This document shows, piece by piece, positions 1 to 5,444 of a stretch of 6,513 bases of DNA. The notes below the pieces were generated by a model that saw nothing but the letters and a program-made list of their open reading frames with translations, had not been told where the DNA came from and searched no databases. The stretch comes from Eubacteriales bacterium (GTDB lineage: Bacteria; Bacillota; Clostridia; Peptostreptococcales; Anaerovoracaceae), in contig JAQXNW010000083.1 in assembly GCA_029098205.1 (NCBI GenBank), forward strand, positions 1-6,513, read 5' to 3'. The position numbers and the translations under genes are program-made. The stretch's first letter is position 1; each line of letters starts with the position of its first letter.

Positions 1-2
1 GA

Positions 3-26
3 ACTCCCCCTCAAATGGGGGGGAGT
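3..26. other. Short GC-rich stem-loop at the left edge
   Basis: ACTCCCCC (3-10) pairs perfectly with GGGGGAGT (19-26) around an 8-nt loop, giving an 8-bp stem. No T-run follows on the plus strand, so it is not a convincing terminator in that direction. What lies to its left is outside the window. It may be the tail of an upstream gene's 3' structure or part of a larger repeat. The pairing is directly visible; the role is unknown. Confidence 0.4.
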
Positions 27-34
27 ACGCTCTG

Positions 35-81
35 AAATGCCTGATGCAGGATCAAAGCCCAATTATTCTGCTCAGGCATTT
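35..81. other. Long-armed imperfect hairpin in the left intergenic region
   Basis: AAATGCCTGA (35-44) is the exact reverse complement of TCAGGCATTT (72-81). A further GCAG/CTGC pairing (46-49 with 68-71) is separated from it by a one-base bulge. The total is about 14 bp of stem around an 18-nt loop. On the plus strand it is followed only by TTG and on the minus strand only by CAG, so it is a weak terminator candidate either way. It lies just beyond the 3' end of the leftward operon. It could terminate a gene off the left edge or belong to a repeat element ending at 141. Confidence 0.45.
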
Positions 82-90
82 TGTATACAA

Positions 91-141
91 GAAAAGAGGC
101 TGCCGCACCCGGCATAATTTTTTGCCTAATGCAACAGCCCC
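91..141 (-). terminator. Terminator-like hairpin ending the brnQ-PLP enzyme operon
   Basis: Read on the minus strand, GGCTGTTGCA (139 to 130) pairs with TGCGGCAGCC (107 to 98) over 10 bp, including two G-U pairs. The 22-nt apical part contains a further GGCA/TGCC pairing. The minus-strand run TCTTTTC (97 to 91) follows at once. It begins 35 nt past the stop of the PLP enzyme gene, which is the expected place and orientation for an intrinsic terminator. The top of the hairpin (104-141) is also one arm of a 38-nt repeat found at the right end of the window. A weaker self-complementary GAAGGCCTTC lies between it and the gene at 162-171. Confidence 0.6.
104..141 (-). repeat. 38-nt inverted repeat, left copy
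   Basis: All 38 bases are the exact reverse complement of 6476-6513, the last bases of the window. Identity stops at 141/142 on the inner side. On the outer side it cannot be followed, because the right copy is cut by the window edge. In the minus-strand orientation the copy starts GGGGCTGTTGCATTAGGC. The CTGTTGCA core recalls the terminal repeats of some insertion sequence families (from memory, IS6-like and IS1182-like), but no transposase is visible. It may equally be a multicopy terminator-type repeat. Confidence 0.9.
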
Positions 142-176
142 ACTGCTGAAAAGAATAAAAGGAAGGCCTTCTTTAT

Positions 177-1382
177 TTACAGATTATCCAGCGCCTGATC
201 AAAATCCGAAATCAGGTCGTCTGCCTCTTCAAGGCCGGAAGACAGCCGTATCTGACCCATCGTAATCCCGATCGCCGCAAGTTCGTCCTTGTTAAGATCC
301 CGGTGCGACGCCCGCGCCGGATACGTCAGCGTCGTCCCGACACCGGCCAGCGTCGGAACAAACCGGATCAGCTTCAGATTTCGGATCAGCTTGTCAATCA
401 TCTCCTGCCCCCCGCGGAAATTCACAGACAACATACCTCCATATCCATTCCCTTCAAATTGCTGATCCGCAAGTTCCTTGCTCGGCGAAGAAGAAAGACC
501 TGGGTAATAAACCTTTTCCACCTTTGGATGCGCTTCCAGATATTTCGCGAGCGCAAGTCCATTTTCCGACATTTTCCGGACACGAAGAGGAAGTGTCCGG
601 AGACTTCTGGACAGAAGCCACGATTCCGTCGCTCCCAGATTCGAACCATAAAGACCGAGCATGAACCGAATTTTATCCACCAGATCCGCGGGTCCTGTCA
701 CTGCGCCTCCGACCAGATCGTCATGCCCGCCCAAATATTTCGTAGCACTGTAGATTACAAGATCCGCGCCGAATTTAAGCGGTTTCGCAATGACCGGCGT
801 CGCGAATGTGTTGTCGATGAAAAGCTTTGCGCTGTTCTCATGTGCTGTATCCGCAAGATACTGAATATCCGGAACCGACATGGACGGATTCGCGATCGTC
901 TCTCCATAAATCAGCGTCGTGTTCGGGCGGATATAGTTCTTGACGTCTTCCTTGTTAAAATCAACGAACGTTGTTTCGACGCCCCAGCGCTTCAGCTCAT
1001 ATTTCAGAAAATAAAACGCTTCTCCATAGATGATCGGCGACGCGATAATATGATCGCCCGGTTTTACAAAAGTCTGAATGGCGGTTGTTATGGCCGCCAT
1101 TCCCGAAGCGAAAACAAGTCCATTCTCGGCTCCGTCCGCCGCCGCCAGAATTTCGGATGTCGCGTCCGCATTTGGATTTCCTACGCGGAAGTATCCATAT
1201 CCGTCCTCTTTACCCTCACAGATCGCATCAATGGTCTCCACTGAATCCATGATATAAGCGGAAGACAGATAGATCGGAAACGTCTCCGGAACCGTCGGCT
1301 GCTTGTTCATCGCATAGCATTTTTCACCGTTCCCTGTATGAATGTAAACCGCCGTATCACTTCTGCTTCTATTATTCAGCAT
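177..1382 (-). CDS. PLP-dependent trans-sulfuration (Cys/Met metabolism) family enzyme, possible gamma-lyase
   Basis: 401 aa, the usual length for cystathionine gamma-synthase, cystathionine gamma-lyase and methionine gamma-lyase, which are cytosolic tetrameric fold-type I PLP enzymes. Visible landmarks are Y64-F-R66 before GNPN (phosphate contacts from the neighbouring subunit), SGMAAI at 93-98, Y119-G, D190-N-T-F (pyridine nitrogen), the PLP lysine K215 in SATKYLGGH, and R379 in IRLSSG (substrate carboxylate). The start at 1382 follows GGAGG with a normal gap; a longer reading back to 1559 would run into brnQ and lacks family similarity. The substrate is uncertain. The position of the methionine gamma-lyase cysteine (YGC) holds Glu121. 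The usual G-x-E-[ST]-L of the 340s loop reads VGTTL (348-352). The gene sits 83 nt behind brnQ on the same strand, so it is probably co-transcribed. The family is secure; the reaction (C-S lyase on methionine, homocysteine or cystathionine, or a synthase) is not. Confidence 0.9.
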   Translation of the reverse strand: MLNNRSRSDTAVYIHTGNGEKCYAMNKQPTVPETFPIYLSSAYIMDSVETIDAICEGKEDGYGYFRVGNPNADATSEILAAADGAENGLVFASGMAAITTAIQTFVKPGDHIIASPIIYGEAFYFLKYELKRWGVETTFVDFNKEDVKNYIRPNTTLIYGETIANPSMSVPDIQYLADTAHENSAKLFIDNTFATPVIAKPLKFGADLVIYSATKYLGGHDDLVGGAVTGPADLVDKIRFMLGLYGSNLGATESWLLSRSLRTLPLRVRKMSENGLALAKYLEAHPKVEKVYYPGLSSSPSKELADQQFEGNGYGGMLSVNFRGGQEMIDKLIRNLKLIRFVPTLAGVGTTLTYPARASHRDLNKDELAAIGITMGQIRLSSGLEEADDLISDFDQALDNL

Positions 1383-1434
1383 AATTTTCCCTCCTGGAAT
1401 TCCATCTGCTGTACTGTTTCTTCGGCCGCATCCC

Positions 1435-1450
1435 TGCCGGATTTCCGGCA
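1435..1450 (-). other. Small stem-loop between brnQ and the PLP enzyme gene
   Basis: TGCCGG (1435-1440) and CCGGCA (1445-1450) form a perfect 6-bp stem with a 4-nt loop inside the 83-nt gap. No T-run follows on the minus strand, so it should not end transcription. Such intercistronic hairpins can protect or separate message segments; that role here is inference. Confidence 0.4.
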
Positions 1451-1465
1451 TGCCGTGGTTCTTTG

Positions 1466-2785
1466 TCACGCTTCTATGGATGTGCCGGCTTTCCCCGATT
1501 TCGTATGCGGGTAAATCAGAAGCCCCAGAACAAATCCGACCGCCGCCGGAACCACCCATCCAAAACCGAGGCTGTAGAGCGGAATCTCATTCAGGACTTT
1601 GTCTATAATCCCAAGTTTAAGACCGTAACTGGACAGCAAATAGAAGAACGAATAGACAACCGTTACATAAACGGCTCCCTTATAACCTCCATCGTTCGGC
1701 ACGAACTTTCCGAAAATCCCGAGAAGCATAAGCACCATCGCGATCGGGTACGCAAATCCAAACCAAGGCGCTGTGTATGTGACAATCGAGTCCAGCCCGA
1801 AGCTTGCGACGAAAATCGTAACAATCGGGACAACAAGGACAACATACTTATACGGAAGCCTGCGATTCGTTTCCTGGTCGAAGAAATCCGCAACCGCGGT
1901 AATCTGCCCGATCGCCGTTGTAAGGCACGCCAGCACGACGGAAATGCAGAGCCCGTAAATCGCGATCTGCCCGCCGCTCTTTCGAATGACCAGAAGGAGA
2001 AGCGCGGCGTTACCGATATCCGCCTTCGCTGTACCGCTGACGGAGGCTCCCATGAAATACAGCCCTCCGTAAATAACCGCAAGACATGCCGCTGTAATCA
2101 GACCCGCACCGACATTCACTTTCTGGAACTGCTTCCCTCTGTACCCTTTCTGCCGGATAGAGCTGAAAAATACCGCTGTCATCAGGAAGGATACCAGCGC
2201 GTCACCGGTGCTGTATCCACCCAGGAAACTGCTTAAAGCAGGGCTTTCCACCGAAGGCTCCGCGGGTTTTCCAAGCGGATCGGCGATTCCCTTGATCACC
2301 AGAACAACCAGGATAACCGTCATGACCGGCGTCAGGATTTTTCCGACCTTGTCCAGCGCGCTGCCTCTGTCCTTCGCGAACAGGAACGCAATGACGAAAT
2401 AAATCACGACAAACAGCTTGTACGGCGCTTTGCTCCAGACTCCCTGGAGGCCCATTTCGATCCCGACCGCCGCCGTCCTCGGAATGGACACGCAGCAGCA
2501 GAGAATCATCATAAGGCCGATAAAAAGCGTATAGAACTTCTTATTCACGTGATTCGTAATATTCTGCACGGATCCGGCATAGCCCAGGATCAGCAGAGCC
2601 AGTACCGGCAGCCCAACGCCCGAAGCCAGCATGCCGATCATTCCGGAGAACCATTTTGTTCCGCTCTGGAGTCCCAGCATCGGCGGGAATATCAGATTCC
2701 CTGCTCCGAAATACGTCGCGAAGAACGCGAGGCCGATAAACAGTACATCGGCAGCCTTGATTTTTTTAGGAACAGCGTCTTTCAT
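1466..2785 (-). CDS. brnQ: Branched-chain amino acid:cation symporter, BrnQ (LIVCS) family
   Basis: 439 aa, the normal length for BrnQ carriers, which import leucine, isoleucine and valine across the cytoplasmic membrane with Na+ or H+. About 12 hydrophobic segments can be picked out, near residues 13-35, 47-69, 84-100, 122-138, 150-166, 196-210, 226-247, 272-293, 313-330, 338-358, 368-386 and 406-425. The first carries the family signature ATYFGAGNLIFPPMLG (23-38), the unwound region that in LeuT-fold carriers holds substrate and ion. There is no signal peptide. The ATG at 2783-2785 follows AGGAGG with a 7-nt gap. It is the first gene of a leftward operon with the PLP enzyme and is read divergently from a LysR-type gene, whose boxes lie just upstream. 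The family is sure. The actual substrate may be a branched-chain residue or, given the neighbour, another hydrophobic amino acid such as methionine (inference). Confidence 0.95.
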   Translation of the reverse strand: MKDAVPKKIKAADVLFIGLAFFATYFGAGNLIFPPMLGLQSGTKWFSGMIGMLASGVGLPVLALLILGYAGSVQNITNHVNKKFYTLFIGLMMILCCCVSIPRTAAVGIEMGLQGVWSKAPYKLFVVIYFVIAFLFAKDRGSALDKVGKILTPVMTVILVVLVIKGIADPLGKPAEPSVESPALSSFLGGYSTGDALVSFLMTAVFFSSIRQKGYRGKQFQKVNVGAGLITAACLAVIYGGLYFMGASVSGTAKADIGNAALLLLVIRKSGGQIAIYGLCISVVLACLTTAIGQITAVADFFDQETNRRLPYKYVVLVVPIVTIFVASFGLDSIVTYTAPWFGFAYPIAMVLMLLGIFGKFVPNDGGYKGAVYVTVVYSFFYLLSSYGLKLGIIDKVLNEIPLYSLGFGWVVPAAVGFVLGLLIYPHTKSGKAGTSIEA

Positions 2786-2850
2786 TCCATTTCCTCCTCA
2801 TTTCATCATTCATAACTTTTAATATTTACATATCGTATTACTATGTTTAT

Positions 2851-2879
2851 AATTTAACATAAGAGGTGGATTCACACAA
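2851..2879 (-). promoter_or_regulatory. Candidate brnQ promoter
   Basis: On the minus strand, TTGTGT (2879 to 2874) and TAAATT (2856 to 2851) are separated by 17 bp. They match the sigma-A consensus at 3/6 and 4/6. A weak promoter is what one expects at an activator-dependent LysR target. It would start transcription near 2844, about 59 nt before the brnQ ATG, and would put the two LysR-type boxes at about -43 and -66. The region is AT-rich, so other -10 choices such as TATAAA (2851 to 2846) are possible. Confidence 0.4.
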
Positions 2880-2894
2880 ATAACTAAAGGTTTT
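2880..2894. promoter_or_regulatory. LysR-type box, imperfect copy (ATAAC-N5-GTTTT)
   Basis: ATAACTAAAGGTTTT matches the perfect box at 2903-2917 in 13 of 15 positions and lies exactly 23 bp to its left, about two helical turns, on the same DNA face. It abuts the candidate brnQ -35 element. In LysR systems the weaker, promoter-proximal site is usually the activation site, contacted once the co-inducer binds. That role is inferred from spacing and similarity. Confidence 0.55.
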
Positions 2895-2920
2895 TACATA
2901 TCATAACTATAGGTTATGAA
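2893..2920 (+). promoter_or_regulatory. Candidate promoter of the LysR-type regulator gene
   Basis: TTTACA (2893-2898, 5/6 to the -35 consensus) is followed after 16 bp by TATGAA (2915-2920, 4/6 to the -10 consensus). Its spacer and -10 coincide with the perfect LysR-type dyad, so binding of the regulator would block its own transcription. The leader to the ATG would be about 90 nt and ends in a strongly purine-rich stretch (2971-3012). Confidence 0.4.
2901..2919. promoter_or_regulatory. LysR-type operator, perfect 7+5+7 dyad
   Basis: TCATAACTATAGGTTATGA has 7-nt arms that are exact reverse complements around a 5-nt centre, and it contains the T-N11-A core (T2904, A2916) typical of LysR-type sites. 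It lies between brnQ and the divergent lysR-type gene. It is about 66 bp before the predicted brnQ start and overlaps the candidate regulator promoter. This arrangement fits a primary recognition site used for both activation of brnQ and autorepression. Binding is not shown, but the symmetry is visible. Confidence 0.7.
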
Positions 2921-3016
2921 TATTCATTACATTCCGAAATTACCCGAACTCATGTAAAGGACTACGATTTAAAAAGAGAAAAGGAAGCAGGAGAAAAAAA
3001 GAGAAAAGAGGATCCA

Positions 3017-3934
3017 ATGACACTTTTGCAGCTGAAATATGTAGAAACCATCGCGCGCTGCGGTTCCTTCAGCAAAGCATCGCACCTTCTCTATGTATCC
3101 CAACCGGGACTCAGCAAAATGGTCCGGTCCCTGGAAACGGAACTTGGCGTCACAATTTTTATCCGCTCTTCTTCCGGAATCACACTTACGCCGGAAGGAA
3201 AAGATCTCCTTCGACGCGGAAGCCTGCTCCTGCATGAAGCGGAGCAAATCAAAAAGCATTTCCAGCAGGAAGTGCCGAAAAACCATGAAGAGCTCCGCGT
3301 GTGCAGCCAGCATTACTGCTTTGTCATCGATGCGTTCACTGCGCTTCAGACGGTATCCGATAAAAACTCGTACACCTACCAGCTGATTCTGGAGCAGTCG
3401 CCGAAAATCATCCAGATGGTCGCGGAAGACAAAGCGAGCCTTGGCATTCTTTTCTTCAGCAGTCAAAACCGGAAAATCATGCGCCGGATGCTGGAAGACC
3501 GGGGACTGGAATTTCATGGACTGTTCTCTTCTCTGCCTTCCGTGTTTCTTCACAAAAGCCACCCGCTTGCGGATCGGGACATGCTCACGCTGGAGGATTT
3601 GGAAAAGTACCCCCGTATTTTATACGCCTCCGACACAGATGATCCTCCGGCGCTGCAGGAAGAATTCCTATCCGCCGAGCTTTCGCCCGCGAAAACAATC
3701 ATAATCAATGATCTGATCCAAAGCCTGGAGGCTTTGACCCATGTAAACGCGTACGATCTTGGCGTGGGGCTCATCACGCCGCTCAATCGGAGCAAAGGGA
3801 TCGTGGTCCGGCCGCTCAAAGACATCCATGAGCCGGTTTCCATCGGATACATCATGAAAAAGCAGCATCCGCTTTCTTCGCTGGAAGAAGCCCTGCTCAA
3901 ACAGATTCTGAAATATAAAGAAGAAATCGAGTAG
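3017..3934 (+). CDS. LysR-type transcriptional regulator of the brnQ operon (predicted)
   Basis: 305 aa, standard LysR length. The N-terminal winged helix-turn-helix covers about residues 1-60 and shows the classic features: LQLKYVETIARCGSFSKAS, VSQPGLSKMVRSLE as recognition region, then LG..IF.R....LTPEG. A linker helix follows to about residue 88. The rest is the two-lobed periplasmic-binding-protein-like effector domain, which senses a small ligand in the cytoplasm. The ATG follows GAGG (3008-3011) with a short 5-nt gap. It is divergent from brnQ across 231 nt containing two LysR-type boxes, so it most likely controls the brnQ-PLP enzyme operon and itself. The co-inducer cannot be read from the sequence; an amino acid or keto acid handled by those genes is a reasonable guess. 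A strong terminator begins 5 nt after the stop codon. The family call is sure, the target is inferred. Confidence 0.93.
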   Translation: MTLLQLKYVETIARCGSFSKASHLLYVSQPGLSKMVRSLETELGVTIFIRSSSGITLTPEGKDLLRRGSLLLHEAEQIKKHFQQEVPKNHEELRVCSQHYCFVIDAFTALQTVSDKNSYTYQLILEQSPKIIQMVAEDKASLGILFFSSQNRKIMRRMLEDRGLEFHGLFSSLPSVFLHKSHPLADRDMLTLEDLEKYPRILYASDTDDPPALQEEFLSAELSPAKTIIINDLIQSLEALTHVNAYDLGVGLITPLNRSKGIVVRPLKDIHEPVSIGYIMKKQHPLSSLEEALLKQILKYKEEIE

Positions 3935-3939
3935 AAGAA

Positions 3940-3980
3940 AAAACCGGGTCCGCTGACCTTCCGTCAGCGAACCCGGTTTT
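3940..3980. terminator. Bidirectional intrinsic terminator between lysR-type gene and nfnB
   Basis: Bases 3940-3957 pair with 3963-3980 over 18 positions with one mismatch, around the 5-nt loop CTTCC. The stem has the A-run/T-run arrangement AAAACCGGG...CCCGGTTTT, so each strand ends in T residues: TTTT on the plus strand and TTTTTTCTT on the minus strand. It begins 5 nt after the regulator stop and lies 66 nt past the nfnB stop. It therefore serves both converging transcripts, and the longer T-run favours the nfnAB side. Confidence 0.92.
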
Positions 3981-4046
3981 CAAGAGCATCCAGCATATCT
4001 CCATTCCGGCAGACACCCTGGATAATACCGTCCGATTGCGTATCGA

Positions 4047-5444
4047 TTACATATTCTTATTCTGAATGTATTCGTCGATTCCGGCTGCGGCTACCTTTCC
4101 GGCGCCCATTGCCTTAATAACCGTCGCGGCACCGGTAACAGCGTCTCCTCCGGCGAATACGCCTTCGCGAGTCGTCATGCCGGTCTGTTCGTCGATCACG
4201 ATGCCGCCTTTCTTGGTCGGCTCCATGCCCGGCGTCGTATTCCGGATCAGCGCGTTTACTTTTGTTCCAAGCGCCATGATTACGAAGTCAACCGGCGTTA
4301 CGAACTCAGATCCCTCAATGGGAACCGGACGTCTTCTTCCGGACGCATCCGGCTCACCCAGTTCCATACGGATGCACTTAATGCCGTTTACAACTCCGTT
4401 TTCATCCGAAAGAATCTCAACCGGATTGCAGAGGAAGTTGAAATCAACGCCTTCCGCCTTCGCATGCTCGAATTCCTCTGCTCTTGCCGGAACTTCCTTC
4501 TCGGAGCGGCGGTAGAACAGTTTCACATCCGCGCCCATTCTCTTCGCGCAGCGGGAAGCATCCATCGCGACATTTCCAGCTCCGACAACCGCAACCGTCT
4601 TCGGACGGAGAATCGGCGTATCGTATTCATCCTTATAGGCTTTCATCAGGTTGATCCGCGTCAGATATTCATTCGCAGAAACAACGCCGACCGCATTCAC
4701 GCCCGGAATATCCATGAACATCGGGAGTCCTGCGCCGGTTCCTACGAACACAGCCTCGAATCCCTCGTCATCCATCAGTTCATCAATCGTCTCCGCCTTG
4801 CCGATCAAAGCGTCTGTAACAAACTTAACGCCCTTCGCAGCCAGCTTATCAACCTCAATCTGTACGATTTCCTTCGGAAGACGGAACTGCGGAATTCCGT
4901 AAACCAGTACGCCGCCGACCTTATGGAGACTTTCAAATACAGTAACCTCGTATCCCTTGTTTACCAAATCTCCAGCCGCGGTAAGACCCGCAGGACCCGC
5001 TCCGACGACGGCAACTTTATGACCGTTCGAAGGAATCTTCTCGATTTTCTCGTCCTTATTATGCTCATTATGATAATCCGCGACAAAGCGCTCCAGACGG
5101 CCGATTCCTACCGGCTGTCCCTTAATGCCGCGCACGCACTTGCTTTCGCACTGGTTCTCCTGCGGGCAGACTCTTCCGCATACCGCAGGAAGAGAGTTTG
5201 TCGACGTGATTGTCTCATATGCGCCTTCAAAATCCTTATTTACCACCTTCGCGATAAAATCAGGGATCTTGACGTTTACCGGACATCCGCTTACACAAGG
5301 TCTGTTTTTGCAATTCAGACATCTCTGTGCTTCGTCCAGCGCCATTTCTTCTGTATATCCGAGAGCAACCTCTTCAAAATTCGTCGCCCGTACGGCCGGG
5401 TCCTGCTCCGGCATCGGATTCTTATCAGGTCTCATATTAGGCAT
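4047..5444 (-). CDS. nfnB: NfnB, large FAD/[4Fe-4S] subunit of NADH-dependent ferredoxin:NADP oxidoreductase
   Basis: 465 aa, related to the glutamate synthase small subunit. Eight cysteines in two groups (C42, C45, C50, C54 and C89, C93, C99, C103) are placed to bind two [4Fe-4S] clusters. E96, between them, may be a non-cysteine ligand as described for Nfn enzymes. An FAD-binding Rossmann motif VVGAGPAGLTAA lies at 146-157. A second, NADP(H)-type one, VVGAGNVAMDASR, lies at 286-298 with YRRS at 311-314. The C-terminal FAD motif GVFAGGDAVTGAATVIKAMG is at 428-447. With NfnA it forms the cytosolic bifurcating enzyme NADH + 2 Fd(red) + 2 NADP+ + H+ = NAD+ + 2 Fd(ox) + 2 NADPH. The partner gene directly upstream and the absence of a GltB-like large subunit argue against a glutamate synthase. 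I chose the ATG at 5444 because MPNM..KNPMPEQDP is the usual Nfn beginning; a GTG at 5456 overlaps the GGGAGG site itself. It overlaps nfnA by 8 nt (ATGCCTAA). Confidence 0.92.
   Translation of the reverse strand: MPNMRPDKNPMPEQDPAVRATNFEEVALGYTEEMALDEAQRCLNCKNRPCVSGCPVNVKIPDFIAKVVNKDFEGAYETITSTNSLPAVCGRVCPQENQCESKCVRGIKGQPVGIGRLERFVADYHNEHNKDEKIEKIPSNGHKVAVVGAGPAGLTAAGDLVNKGYEVTVFESLHKVGGVLVYGIPQFRLPKEIVQIEVDKLAAKGVKFVTDALIGKAETIDELMDDEGFEAVFVGTGAGLPMFMDIPGVNAVGVVSANEYLTRINLMKAYKDEYDTPILRPKTVAVVGAGNVAMDASRCAKRMGADVKLFYRRSEKEVPARAEEFEHAKAEGVDFNFLCNPVEILSDENGVVNGIKCIRMELGEPDASGRRRPVPIEGSEFVTPVDFVIMALGTKVNALIRNTTPGMEPTKKGGIVIDEQTGMTTREGVFAGGDAVTGAATVIKAMGAGKVAAAGIDEYIQNKNM

Noticed and set aside
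44..265. 73-codon plus-strand frame in the left intergenic region
   Set aside because: It runs through the terminator hairpin and into the antisense of the PLP enzyme gene, with no Shine-Dalgarno site.
303..1244. 313-codon plus-strand frame opposite the PLP enzyme gene
   Set aside because: Arginine-rich low-information translation typical of the antisense of a real gene; no ribosome site.
1383..1559. N-terminal extension of the PLP enzyme back to 1559
   Set aside because: It would overlap the end of brnQ, has no family similarity, and contains the ribosome site used by the start at 1382.
1463..2236. 257-codon plus-strand frame opposite brnQ
   Set aside because: Antisense shadow; highly charged product with no recognisable features.
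2769..2816. 15-codon upstream reading frame overlapping the brnQ start on the minus strand (MNDEMRRKWNERRCS)
   Set aside because: No ribosome site before it and no run of regulatory codons such as Leu, Ile or Val; not enough for a leader peptide call.
2969..3562. 197-codon minus-strand frame opposite the LysR-type gene
   Set aside because: Antisense of a recognised regulator; its end falls in the purine-rich leader, giving a Phe/Ser-rich tail of no meaning.
4047..5444. Annotation as glutamate synthase small subunit
   Set aside because: The sequence family is shared, but the overlapping NfnA gene upstream and the lack of a large-subunit gene favour NfnB.
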